Below are positions 43,166-52,230 of a stretch of 64,000 nucleotides of DNA, piece after piece. Both the position numbers and the translations under genes were made by a program. Where the stretch lies: assembly GCA_023416585.1 (NCBI GenBank), contig JAEZHM010000120.1, positions 1 through 64,000 of the forward strand, read 5' to 3'. The notes under the pieces were generated by a model. That model did no database searches. It was not told the DNA's origin and saw nothing but the letters and a program-made list of their open reading frames with translations. The number at the start of each line of letters is the position of its first letter. Positions within the stretch are counted from its first letter, which is position 1. Source of the DNA: Bacillota bacterium. GTDB lineage: Bacteria > Bacillota > Clostridia > Christensenellales > Aristaeellaceae.

Positions 43166-43873
43166 ATGGCAACAAAGCGAAAAAAAAGCGATAAAGATTC
43201 CATTGATATGTTAAGTGAACAATTGAATATAGAAAGGATCATTCAAGAGTCAATAAATTTACTTAATAAGGAAGGCATCATTCAGCTGAAAATGCGAAAG
43301 CTTGCTGATATTCTTGGAATACGTGCAGCATCATTGTACTACTATATCAAGGATAAATCTGAACTCTTACAGTTAATTGCGGAAGATATTTGCAGCAAGG
43401 TTCAAATTCCAGATCCTCATCTTCCGTGGCATGAACAATTGTTACACATTATGAGCGAATATCGTTCTACCTTGATGTCGGTTCGTGATTCGGCAGAAAT
43501 ACTACTGGACACAATCCCTTTTACTCCAAAGAGGCTCCAGCTTATTGATACACTCTACAGAATATTTTTGGATGCAGGCCTTCCTCCGGAAGAAGTACAG
43601 ATGGTTTCCGCATCTATTAATAATTACGTTTTATGCTTTGTTATGGATGAAATGAAAATAATTAACATGGCAACAGAGCAGGGGTTAACAGTTGAAGAAA
43701 TAATTGCACATGGAAATGAAATGTTCAGGAATTTACCTGATGACCAGTATCCGAATGTTATTTTAATGTCTAATTTTATCCCGAGAGTAGATAAAGATAG
43801 AGAATTCCAGTACAGTCTGGAACTAATGATTGATGGCATTAAGAATAGAATTGTTGGTTTGAAAAGTATATAG
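43166..43873 (+). CDS. TetR-family regulator of glycosyltransferase-MFS genes
   Basis: 235 aa, AAGGAGG before ATG. Helix-turn-helix MRKLADILGIRAASLYYYIK and a C-terminal TetR_C domain as in true tetracycline repressors (YRSTLMSVRDSAEILLDTIP..). The YYYI recognition helix is typical of the TetR(B)-like class. Divergent from the two genes it likely represses. The N-terminal ~20 residues are rich in lysine. Confidence 0.88.
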   Translation: MATKRKKSDKDSIDMLSEQLNIERIIQESINLLNKEGIIQLKMRKLADILGIRAASLYYYIKDKSELLQLIAEDICSKVQIPDPHLPWHEQLLHIMSEYRSTLMSVRDSAEILLDTIPFTPKRLQLIDTLYRIFLDAGLPPEEVQMVSASINNYVLCFVMDEMKIINMATEQGLTVEEIIAHGNEMFRNLPDDQYPNVILMSNFIPRVDKDREFQYSLELMIDGIKNRIVGLKSI

Positions 43874-44149
43874 GCTTGATGGTTGTCATTAGTCTTATTA
43901 AATTCAGCAAAACCAAATAGTTGCTAGTAAATTTTGGTCAGTAAGTCCCAATAGGTCATCTTATTTTTTGCTTTTAGGTGTATTACATAACGTGCATGGT
44001 AGAATCTACAAGGCTACTTTATTTTCTTTTTCTGTGATAACCTTTTCTCAGAGTGAGAGGTTCTGGTGGGTTCACAATGAACCGCACCTGGGTTCAGCAA
44101 AAAGACAGTCGTTCCCCTTGGCGGTTAGACTGTCTTTTTGCTATCACAG
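43874..44149. other. Boundary between resistance island and conjugation module
   Basis: No gene. Ends in the terminator at 44099-44139. The change from AT-rich to more GC-rich DNA in the coding regions occurs here. Confidence 0.5.
44099..44139. terminator. Bidirectional terminator
   Basis: AAAAAGACAGTC...GACTGTCTTTTT, usable on both strands. It ends the conjugation transcript (minus) and the tetR transcript (plus). Confidence 0.85.
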
Positions 44150-44416
44150 CTATTTTCTTAAAATGAGCCTGTTGCTGGTATTGCTCCCATTCTCCCGATA
44201 GCGAACTTCCTTTTCAATGAGTCCGGCACTTACCAGATCGTGGAGGGCACGTTTTACGGTACTGCGGGATAACTGCAAATGGTCAGCGATAGTTTTTACT
44301 GCAGGCCAGCAGTCCGACCCTTTCCCAGCACGATCACAAAGATACATATAAACGGCTCTCGCCCGATGGGGAAGCTCATCGGGCGAGGCGGAATAAAGAT
44401 GGTTAAAATAGCTCAT
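44150..44416 (-). CDS. Small helix-turn-helix protein
   Basis: 88 aa winged-helix protein: ARAVYMYLCDRAGKGSDCWP, then TIADHLQLSRSTVKRALHDL and a short wing. The form is that of the replication-initiator-like HTH proteins of ICEs. It follows the virD4 gene by 11 bases in the same direction. Probably a regulator of transfer genes or an accessory replication factor. Confidence 0.75.
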   Translation of the reverse strand: MSYFNHLYSASPDELPHRARAVYMYLCDRAGKGSDCWPAVKTIADHLQLSRSTVKRALHDLVSAGLIEKEVRYRENGSNTSNRLILRK

Positions 44417-44427
44417 GGATACCCCCC

Positions 44428-46251
44428 TTACGTTTTGAGCATTGTGCGGCGACGCATGGTATTTTCAGTAGGCTCTGCTGTCAGCGTATGAAGTGTTCCG
44501 GTTCCAGACGGCGGTTCTATAACCTCCCCGGTTTCCTCATCCACCATTAGACAGGCCATATGCTTGCGGACGATGTTTTCCTCCAATATATTCTTATCGG
44601 CATACATGACTTTTCTGTGAGCTTTTTCTTCCACGGTATAAGGCTTTCCGAATCGGATACCCCAATCAAGAAAAAGACGTAGCCGTGTTTTCATGGGATA
44701 GGTGCCGGTTTTCATGACAACAAAGTTTCCCTTGGGAATAGATTTCAGTTCATCCGGTGTCATGAGGGGGCGCTCCATCATCTGTAAGGACTGGCTGGGG
44801 TCATTTTTTCCACGGTTCACGCTGCCGCTCATGACAGTTCTGGAACCCAGCGCCTTGCTCAGCACCTCGGCAGTCTGGCTATTGGGAGCGAAGCCGCCGA
44901 AGATGGTGTCCTGGCAGTTGTCTATGATGATTTCCGAACCTTCTTTGCCGTAATTCTTTTCAAGCTGGCCGAAGGATTGTATGATCGGCACCATGGAAAG
45001 GCGGCGTGAGCGTGAGGCTGAAAAAATCAGCTCCAGCGACTCAATGGCTGGAAGGGTGCCCAGCTCGTCACAATAAAACATGACCCGGTTGCGGAGCTTG
45101 CCGCCGTTATCATCGGCAACCGCAAGAATCTCCCGGTAGAGCTGCTGAATCATAAGGGACACCATAAAATACTTGGTCAAATCTTCTTCAGGCAGTACGA
45201 TAAACAGTGCGGATTTTTCCTTACAGAACTTTTCCGCATCAATGGCTGTTTCAAAACAGAGGATTTGTTCCATCTCACTGTCCAAAAAGGAGTTGAGTCG
45301 GGAAAGTACGGTGGAAAGCACCGATGCCATAGCCTGCTCTGCAGAGTTAAGGGCGGCGCCTGCAAACCAGCGTGTCTTGTGGTTGGAGGGAAGCTTATCC
45401 ATAAGGAGTTGGAACTGGCTTTTGCCCTTTACCTTGCTTGGGGTAAGCAAATCCTGCACCAGCTTGAACACGCTGATAATATGACGGCAGTCAACTCTCT
45501 TTCCATCCATTTCAATGGGCGGCAGATATTCGGCAATCAGCAGAATAACCGAGGTCATAAGCCCTTCAGCAGCATCATAGAAAAACTGATTTTGCCCGTA
45601 ATTCTCACCGCTGGCGTTGATGATGGTTTTGGAGATAATTTTGGCGTATTTCTCTGCCTTTGCCTTTGCTACAAGGTTATTTTCATCAGCAAGGTATTGA
45701 TCCATATAGGTGTTGACCAGGTGGAGCATATTGTTGCCGTCTGAGCGGGTGGGATTTCTAAGATCAATGACTGCCACATGGTAGCCATAGTGGTCATGCG
45801 CAATGGTACCGTAATTGCGGTAGAGGTCACCCTTGGTATCGGTGGTCAGAAAGCTCATACCGGAGGCACAGGCATATTCCAAATTGGGGTATAGAAAAAA
45901 TGCCGTCTTTCCCACGCCGGAGGCGCCGATCATAAGGCAGTGAATATCATCAGTATCCACCAGCGCCGTCACCTTGTTCTTTACTCCTGTGCTACCAAGG
46001 ATGATGCCCTGCTCATCTGTGGCAGGGAGACATTGCCCCTGCCTCCATAGCTCTGGCTCAAATGGAATATGCTTGTAGATTCTTTTGATTTCCTGCTTGG
46101 TGGAAAAGCGTGCCGTACCATGCTGGCCGTCACCCACCGTGCGGGATTTGATTCCATTTAAGGTATAGTAATGCGCTAAAAGAGAAAGGCCGCCGATGAC
46201 GAGAAACATCACGGCGGCCGCTGCAATCAGTATATAGATTTGTGATGGCAT
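44428..46251 (-). CDS. VirD4/TraG-type coupling protein
   Basis: 607 aa from ATG 46251 with GAAAGGAG before it. One N-terminal membrane helix (YILIAAAAVMFLVIGGLSLL), only about one TM instead of the usual two or more. Walker A MIGASGVGKTAFF and Walker B VMFYCDELGTLP. TraG/TraD hexameric ATPases bring the relaxase-DNA complex to the secretion channel. The gene runs toward the HTH gene and is divergent to abiH. Confidence 0.92.
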   Translation of the reverse strand: MPSQIYILIAAAAVMFLVIGGLSLLAHYYTLNGIKSRTVGDGQHGTARFSTKQEIKRIYKHIPFEPELWRQGQCLPATDEQGIILGSTGVKNKVTALVDTDDIHCLMIGASGVGKTAFFLYPNLEYACASGMSFLTTDTKGDLYRNYGTIAHDHYGYHVAVIDLRNPTRSDGNNMLHLVNTYMDQYLADENNLVAKAKAEKYAKIISKTIINASGENYGQNQFFYDAAEGLMTSVILLIAEYLPPIEMDGKRVDCRHIISVFKLVQDLLTPSKVKGKSQFQLLMDKLPSNHKTRWFAGAALNSAEQAMASVLSTVLSRLNSFLDSEMEQILCFETAIDAEKFCKEKSALFIVLPEEDLTKYFMVSLMIQQLYREILAVADDNGGKLRNRVMFYCDELGTLPAIESLELIFSASRSRRLSMVPIIQSFGQLEKNYGKEGSEIIIDNCQDTIFGGFAPNSQTAEVLSKALGSRTVMSGSVNRGKNDPSQSLQMMERPLMTPDELKSIPKGNFVVMKTGTYPMKTRLRLFLDWGIRFGKPYTVEEKAHRKVMYADKNILEENIVRKHMACLMVDEETGEVIEPPSGTGTLHTLTAEPTENTMRRRTMLKT

Positions 46252-46353
46252 GAGAGGCTCCTTTCTTTTCGGGGTATTTCGTGATAAAATAAGCTGCATG
46301 CTTTAATGATCAAATAGCTGCGGTAAAACTATGGTACAAAGGGGGAATACGCG

Positions 46354-47328
46354 TTGAAAAACAATCTTTTTATAATAGGCAACGGGTTCGACCGTGGACA
46401 CGATATGTCCACTTCATATAATAATTTTAAGGACTGGCTGATTCAGATGTATCCCGAATCTCAAGATACCGAGCACTTCATGGTTTCTGATGCTACGCTG
46501 ATGCCAAAGGGTGATATGTCCATCTCTGATGAAGATCTGGCTTCCTTTTTGGTTTATTGCATTAACGAAGCGGCAGGGGGAAATTGGGCAAACTTTGAAG
46601 AAACTCTCGGCAGAATAGATTGGGAATTATTCTTCGATGATGTTGATGATGTAACCGGCAGAGATGGAGACATTGACCTTTGGAAAACAGCATACACAAG
46701 AGAAGACTTTACATCCACGCTGAGCTTTAATGCCTATGGGTTTTCCAAGCTGTTTTCACAGTGGATCAATACCATTTCATATCCGAAAGCTATCTCCTGC
46801 AACAGCTTTTTGACGGATTCTTTGAAAGGCTCAAGTATTTTCCTGACCTTTAACTATACCAAAACTCTTGAGGATATTTACCACATCCCATCGGGACAAA
46901 TCTGCCACATACACGGTGTTCAAGGTAAAGAGATTATCATTGGACATGGCGTAGAAAAATCTCGTGCAGCTACAGAGGCCTACTCAGATGATGAGTATGA
47001 TTGTGAAGCTGATTATGAATCGGATTATGATTTTGGAATGGAAGGCATCGACGACATACATGATTCACTTCGGAAGCCGACAAAGCAAATTCTTGAGCAG
47101 ACGTCATTCTTTGCGAGTCTAAAACACAATTGCATTAAAGATATATTTTCATGGGGCTTTTCGTTTTCAGCAGTTGATCTTTGCTATATAAAAGAAATTT
47201 GTAAAACTATTGACACAGGGAATATTATCTGGCATCTTCATGACCGGGGAAACGGAGACCCTATCCAATTTGAACAAATTCTTCGCCAGTGCGGTTTTTC
47301 AGGTAACGTCACAACCTTTAAGGCATAA
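46354..47328 (+). CDS. abiH: AbiH-family abortive infection protein
   Basis: 324 aa from TTG 46354 with GGGGG 8 bases before it. The family hallmark FIIGNGFDRGHDMSTSYNNF is at the start, and FLTFNYTKTLEDIY...CHIHG in the middle; an acidic stretch (DDEYDCEADYESDYD) follows. AbiH protects lactococci from some phages by an unknown mechanism. It is on the opposite strand from all the surrounding conjugation genes and has its own terminator, so it is an inserted single-gene cargo. Confidence 0.82.
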   Translation: MKNNLFIIGNGFDRGHDMSTSYNNFKDWLIQMYPESQDTEHFMVSDATLMPKGDMSISDEDLASFLVYCINEAAGGNWANFEETLGRIDWELFFDDVDDVTGRDGDIDLWKTAYTREDFTSTLSFNAYGFSKLFSQWINTISYPKAISCNSFLTDSLKGSSIFLTFNYTKTLEDIYHIPSGQICHIHGVQGKEIIIGHGVEKSRAATEAYSDDEYDCEADYESDYDFGMEGIDDIHDSLRKPTKQILEQTSFFASLKHNCIKDIFSWGFSFSAVDLCYIKEICKTIDTGNIIWHLHDRGNGDPIQFEQILRQCGFSGNVTTFKA

Positions 47329-47363
47329 TATTTTGCATCAGAGGTATCTCTCTTTGATGATAA

Positions 47364-47396
47364 GGCAGGGCAGCTTAATAATTGCCCTGCCTTTTT
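47364..47396 (+). terminator. Terminator of abiH
   Basis: GGCAGGGCA...TGCCCTGCC followed by TTTTT. Confidence 0.85.
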
Positions 47397-47397
47397 G

Positions 47398-48339
47398 CTA
47401 CGCCATCTTCATTTCAAATCCATCCTGCCTTTGCTGTGCCATTGTCAGGTCATCATTCCAATCTTTGGCCTGCGGGACAAGCCGCTGCGGGAAATATCCT
47501 TTTTCAACAAGCTGATTTTTTAATCGGTCACTTGCTTTGTGACCAGCTTCATCGTTATCCAGACACAGTGACACATTGCATAGTTTCGGGCACTGCTCCA
47601 GCATCCACAACATCGCCTGTCCACCGACACCGCAGAGAGCCACATAGCTATGCTGCTGCCAATTCTCCGGGTGCAGGGTAATAAAGGACAGCATATCAAC
47701 CGGAGCTTCAAAAACATACAAGGTATCGCTTTCTCCGAACCAGTGAAAGCTGTACCAGGGATCGCAACCATCCACATTTCCTTTGAAGCCAATACCCTCG
47801 GTATAAAGCCCTCGCTTGTGGGCATGTCTGGCAGTACCGGTTTCATCTATGCCCACAAATACAGCATTGTGGTATTCCTTATTGCCATCCTTGGATTTCT
47901 CACAGCTCTCATACAGGAGCTTTGCTTTGGCAAAAAAACTGACCACCTCCCGATCAATGAGCCGGGTTTTGACCAGATAAGCATAGGCACGGCGCATATC
48001 GCTGTGAGGATTCGGAAGTGCAAAGGGCTTTTTCACTTCCAGTTTCCTTTTCTCTGCGGGACGGTAGGCTTCGCCCTGTTCACCGCCCAGCAGCATGGTT
48101 ACGGCCTCGGGAAAGGAAAGACCATAAAACTGCTTTACAAAATCAATAGCATACCCACCGCTCTCTGCGGAGTGATCGTACCATTCGTTTCCTCGGACGG
48201 TGATGCTGTGATCCGATGCAAGACGTTTTTCTCTGCCTGACTTGATTAGCTTTTCACCCCTCATTTCCAAAAAGCTCACAAGGTCAACACTGTTGGCGCG
48301 CTGTTTCTGCTCATCCGTAAAATGTACATATGCCCCCAT
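47398..48339 (-). CDS. Toprim/DUF3991 primase-like protein
   Basis: 313 aa. An N-terminal part like the CHC2 primase start but without the zinc cysteines (DLVSFLEMRGEKLIKSGREK; YAIDFVKQFYGLSFPEAV), a DUF3991 region, and a Toprim domain (LYVFEAPVDMLSFITL ... VSLCLDNDEAGHKA, with the E and DxD of the metal site). Such proteins are common in ICEs and may prime the transferred strand. ATG with AGGAGGTGTCTCC before it. Confidence 0.82.
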   Translation of the reverse strand: MGAYVHFTDEQKQRANSVDLVSFLEMRGEKLIKSGREKRLASDHSITVRGNEWYDHSAESGGYAIDFVKQFYGLSFPEAVTMLLGGEQGEAYRPAEKRKLEVKKPFALPNPHSDMRRAYAYLVKTRLIDREVVSFFAKAKLLYESCEKSKDGNKEYHNAVFVGIDETGTARHAHKRGLYTEGIGFKGNVDGCDPWYSFHWFGESDTLYVFEAPVDMLSFITLHPENWQQHSYVALCGVGGQAMLWMLEQCPKLCNVSLCLDNDEAGHKASDRLKNQLVEKGYFPQRLVPQAKDWNDDLTMAQQRQDGFEMKMA

Positions 48340-48350
48340 GGAGACACCTC

Positions 48351-48473
48351 CTATCTGTGGCGGCAGCCGATTCGATGAAAAAGCACCGGACGTTTTCCTG
48401 CCCGATGCTGATTTTGATTTATCATTATCTTTTTGGTAGACTGCTGGTTACATTTCTTTTTCTGTTTGTTCAT
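48351..48473 (-). CDS. Small basic protein after relaxase
   Basis: 40 aa (NKQKKKCNQQSTKKIMINQ...), ATG 48473 behind GGAGG. Very rich in Lys/Arg/Asn. It lies between the relaxase and the Toprim gene with gaps of 16 and 11 bases, so it is in the same operon. No family recognised. Confidence 0.55.
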   Translation of the reverse strand: MNKQKKKCNQQSTKKIMINQNQHRAGKRPVLFHRIGCRHR

Positions 48474-48489
48474 CGGATTCCTCCAATCG

Positions 48490-51372
48490 TTATAAAGACA
48501 TGGTTTGCTCCTGATCATCCCTTGCGTGACCCTGTGCCTGCTTCTTCTCCCGGAGCTTACGCAGGAGTTTCCGGTCTGTCCGCTGACCAAGCGGTTTCAA
48601 CGGCGGTGCATTATCTGAAAAAATACGGCTCATATGATGCAGCAGGCGGGTGCCTGCCATAATGGCAGAAGGGTCTTTGAAACTGTCCATATGGTCGAGG
48701 AAAAATTGGGCATAAATATTTCCCAGTGCTGCCGAGAGGGTAAACCATCGGACAGCGGCAGCCTTGTCCTTTTGGACTTCTTTTCCCATCAGATACAGCT
48801 TGCCGAGGGTGTACTGCGCATATTGATTTCCCTGTTCAGCGGAAGCTGTCAGAAATTGCAGGGCAGCCTGTATATCCTTGGGCGCATCCTCGCCCATGAG
48901 ATAAATCTTGCCCAGCCGGTACTGTGCAAACTGGTTTCCCTGACCGGCAGACCCTTTCAGGTATTCCAGAGCTTTCGGGATATCTCTCGGAACATCTTCC
49001 CCTTTGAGGTAAAGGGTGCCGAGGGCATATTCGGCAAACTGATTATTTCTTTTTGCAGCAAAGGTGAGCCAGCGAATGGCTGACTCCACATCTTTCAGCA
49101 CACCATCACCGCCAAGATACAGCTTTCCGAGCCGGTATGCAGCAAAGTCATTTTCCTGTTCTGCTGACATTGTATAGAGCCGTACTGCCTCGGAGATATT
49201 CTGCGGAACGTGCTTTCCCTTTTCATAGAGCTTGCCGAGAAAATATGCGGCATAGGGATTCTCAGCCTCCACCGCTTTCCAGAGATAGTCGAGGGCTTTC
49301 TCCACCTCCTGTGGCTGTGCCCTTTCATCGGACAGAATAAGTTTCGCAAGCTGGTAGCAGGCAAAGGGATTTCCCACGGATGCCGCCTTTTCAAAGTATT
49401 CCTTTGCCCTGGCTTCATCCTTGTCTGTACCTACACCGTTCAGAAGCATCCAGCCCAGCCGGTATTGGAGCTTATCATCATGGCTCTGTTCCTCCATGGA
49501 CACAAAGCCGAGAAAGGCTTCCTTGAAGCGGCGGTCAGAATTCTGCTGATTTTTCACACAGCCGATTCCTTCCCGCAGCATTTTTCCCAGCTCAAAACTG
49601 GCATAGGGGAAGCTCTGATCCGCAGATAGGGTGTAGAGGGCAAATGCGGTTTCATGATCCTGATCCACGCCTTTGCCATGGTAATACAGACTGCCAAGGG
49701 AATACTGTGCGTATTTATAATTTTCATCCGCAGACAGGGTGAGCCAATCCGCTGCCTGCAGATAGTCCTGCTCCGTGCCAAGTCCTGCGGCATACATTTT
49801 GCCGATACGGTACTCAGTATATTTCCAAGGCTTTTCTTCCTCTGAGAAATGGAAATCAGCAAGGGCCTTTTCGTACCAGCGGTATGCTTCATCGGCATCC
49901 GCTTCGCAGCCAAGACCATCCGCAGCCATTCTTCCGAGGTCATACATGGCGAGAGGATTTTCTTTTTCCGCTTCTGCGAGAAAGAGTTCGAGCGACTTTT
50001 GAAAATCCTGCAAAATCCCAGCATCCCCATCACCATATAAATATTGTTTTGCCAGCTTATACTCGTCTGTCCACCAAGAACCTGATGATTCCTTACTGGC
50101 AGAGGCTTCATTCCGTTCTTCAGCAGCCGGTTCTCTGAAATCATCATCAGGTTCCTGATTTTCGTCCTCTGTCATTTCATCGGAAAGTATCTTCCGCTCA
50201 TCCTCTGGCTCCGGGAGAGCCATATCCAAGGATGCCGTTTCCTCAAAGGTCATGGAGCCAATCAGCAGTGCTTCCTGAATAACCATGTTCCGTATGGCTT
50301 TGAACTCATCACAGTGTGAAAGAGACGGCGGGTCTGACGGAGTTTCGGTGTAGATGGATTCAATTCTACCCCTGACCTCCCACCACAGGCCGTAGGCTTT
50401 TGCAATACGGTTGTCCCTCCCAAGCTCATCTACGATTTCGTCCACCACATTTTTAAGATCCGCCTTGAGGTAGCCATATTGCTTTTTTCCGTAGGTGTTC
50501 TGTAAGCGTTCCGCAAGGTGGATGATGAGTTGCTCCATACGGCTGCTTTGCAAAACACCGTTTTTCATTTGCCGGATGCATTCATGCATTGCTCCGGCAG
50601 CTTCTTCCTTCAAGGCATCCCGCCGCTGGGTCTTTTCTCCGTAAAGGGGAATGAGCTCTTGACGGAAGATTTCATTTGCAAGAGAAGATTTCAATTTTCT
50701 AATACCCTGTCTGGTGAGGTAGCCCTCCCTCGGTTCGGTGCTGTAGCAGATCATGTGGATATGGGGATGATGGGATTCATTGTGAAAAGCTGCATACCAC
50801 TTCAGATGGTCAGGATGAATTTTTAAGTTCTCGGCAAGCTCCATGGCTTTGGAGGAAAGCAGAGCTTTCCAAGCAGCAGCATTGTCATAGCCGATTCTGG
50901 ATGCATCCTCCCGGCGCAGAGAAATAATCGGTGTCCATACATTTCCTGTGTGTTCTGATACTTCTTCGGCAACCTGTGACAGGATGAGTGATTCATCCCC
51001 GGCAGTGAACAGACCGTGGCAGTCAATTTTTTCGACACGGGGACGGTTTGCAATGTAATCCAGATACTTTTCCCGGCCGCTGATTTTATCAAGGTTCTGT
51101 TCCAGTGCGATGGTGATAAATTCAGAAGCATTTTTCCGTTTGGGATTTTCGCAGTAGTCCTCATATTCAAACAAATCCCTGGTATCGGGAAACTCCCGGA
51201 GGATCTGTACAATCAAATCCTTCTGCTTGTTTGTGGCATGCCAAAGCTCTCGGCCATTTTCCATCTTTTCCACGCCGTCGCGGGTGGCGATATACTTGAC
51301 GAGGTTATGCAGATGGGCGGCTGTCTTTTCGCCTCCTTTGAGATAGGGGCACTTTAAAATGATTCGGGCCAT
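48490..51372 (-). CDS. MobL/MobP-type relaxase fused to Sel1-like repeats
   Basis: 960 aa. Residues ~1-330 are the relaxase domain of a MobA/MobL type with the histidine triad in FHNESHHPHIHMIC (near residue 195), as in the MobP family. Residues ~430-930 are about eleven Sel1/TPR-like repeats of ~35 residues (AQYRLGKIYLMGEDAPKD and similar). A low-complexity acidic linker lies between. It nicks at oriT and leads the DNA into the recipient. Repeat tails of this size probably bind partner proteins in the transfer complex. It overlaps the relaxosome gene by one base. Confidence 0.88.
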   Translation of the reverse strand: MARIILKCPYLKGGEKTAAHLHNLVKYIATRDGVEKMENGRELWHATNKQKDLIVQILREFPDTRDLFEYEDYCENPKRKNASEFITIALEQNLDKISGREKYLDYIANRPRVEKIDCHGLFTAGDESLILSQVAEEVSEHTGNVWTPIISLRREDASRIGYDNAAAWKALLSSKAMELAENLKIHPDHLKWYAAFHNESHHPHIHMICYSTEPREGYLTRQGIRKLKSSLANEIFRQELIPLYGEKTQRRDALKEEAAGAMHECIRQMKNGVLQSSRMEQLIIHLAERLQNTYGKKQYGYLKADLKNVVDEIVDELGRDNRIAKAYGLWWEVRGRIESIYTETPSDPPSLSHCDEFKAIRNMVIQEALLIGSMTFEETASLDMALPEPEDERKILSDEMTEDENQEPDDDFREPAAEERNEASASKESSGSWWTDEYKLAKQYLYGDGDAGILQDFQKSLELFLAEAEKENPLAMYDLGRMAADGLGCEADADEAYRWYEKALADFHFSEEEKPWKYTEYRIGKMYAAGLGTEQDYLQAADWLTLSADENYKYAQYSLGSLYYHGKGVDQDHETAFALYTLSADQSFPYASFELGKMLREGIGCVKNQQNSDRRFKEAFLGFVSMEEQSHDDKLQYRLGWMLLNGVGTDKDEARAKEYFEKAASVGNPFACYQLAKLILSDERAQPQEVEKALDYLWKAVEAENPYAAYFLGKLYEKGKHVPQNISEAVRLYTMSAEQENDFAAYRLGKLYLGGDGVLKDVESAIRWLTFAAKRNNQFAEYALGTLYLKGEDVPRDIPKALEYLKGSAGQGNQFAQYRLGKIYLMGEDAPKDIQAALQFLTASAEQGNQYAQYTLGKLYLMGKEVQKDKAAAVRWFTLSAALGNIYAQFFLDHMDSFKDPSAIMAGTRLLHHMSRIFSDNAPPLKPLGQRTDRKLLRKLREKKQAQGHARDDQEQTMSL

Positions 51373-51800
51373 TATTCTTCCGTCTCAGGACTGCTCTGGA
51401 AATCCACCGCATCATCCAGACGGATTTTACCTCTGGTTCGTTTTACTTCAGCAACGCACCGCCCACGGAGCCGATACAGTTCCTCATCGGTAATCTCCAG
51501 CGTGGTTGCCAAAAGATGCATCATCATACTGATTTCCACTGAAAGCCTGAATAAATTATTTGCCACCCGGTTTTCGGTGTTCTGCAGCGTGCCTTGTATA
51601 GAGCCCAGTAGGGTTTGGGAGAGGAAGGTTGTACTGCTTTTGCTGCCCAGATAGCCGATGTAGAAATCCACTGCCTTTGAAATAAATTCGGTATGATTCT
51701 TCATGTCATTTGCCGCCATGAGCGATTCCATGTTGGCAATCATTTCGGGATAGAGCCATGCGGTGACTCTTTGCTTCAAGTCATTATTTATCTTTTTCAT
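51372..51800 (-). CDS. Relaxosome accessory protein (MobC-like)
   Basis: 142 aa from ATG 51800 with GGAGAGGTG before it. The N-terminal LKQRVTAWLYPEMIANMESL and KNHTEFISKAVDFYIGYL have the ribbon-helix-helix look of oriT-binding proteins; the rest is helical. Directly upstream of the relaxase. It probably binds the repeats at 51836-52032 and helps the relaxase nick. Confidence 0.78.
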   Translation of the reverse strand: MKKINNDLKQRVTAWLYPEMIANMESLMAANDMKNHTEFISKAVDFYIGYLGSKSSTTFLSQTLLGSIQGTLQNTENRVANNLFRLSVEISMMMHLLATTLEITDEELYRLRGRCVAEVKRTRGKIRLDDAVDFQSSPETEE

Positions 51801-52230
51801 CGCTTCACCTCTCCTATTTTTTGATGTATCACCTATAACAGCACCTTGCAAAGCCCTCTAATGCAGGGACTTTTGGAGGATTACAGCACCCTCCAGAGCC
51901 AAAATCCCCATTTACAGCACCTTTTTTAGGTTGGGGAAATACCGCTCACCGTATCTGAAAATCCTTGGTTTCTCCGTAAAATGCGGGCGGTACTGCCGTC
52001 CGCTGTGATCGCAAGGGGCAGTTTACAGCTCCTTGCTTTATCCTGCTCTTTTTTCGACCATGGTGAGCTGCAATATTCGGGAGCTGATACGCTTATTCAA
52101 ACGTCCTGTACAAAGCCCTCACGTTGCTGTTTGAGCCGGGGACAGGTGCATGGATGCCACCCCGCCTGTCAAAACGGTACATAGGGGCGAACAGGGGGGG
52201 CAACGGCGGCAATACATCTGCTGTGGCATA
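51801..52230. other. Probable oriT region
   Basis: Non-coding 430 bases upstream of the relaxosome and relaxase genes. Direct repeats T(A/T)ACAGCACC at 51836-51845, 51881-51890 and 51912-51921, and a variant TTACAGCTCC at 52023-52032, plus several short inverted repeats. Position and repeats suit an origin of transfer; the nick site itself is not recognisable to me. Confidence 0.5.

Noticed and set aside
49554..50147. Long open frame in another phase of the relaxase repeat region
   Set aside because: Shadow of the Sel1 repeats on the same strand; lacks any start signal.
48490..51372. Repeated ~105-base DNA units in the relaxase gene as a tandem repeat array
   Set aside because: They code for Sel1-type protein repeats and differ at the DNA level; no separate DNA repeat is needed.
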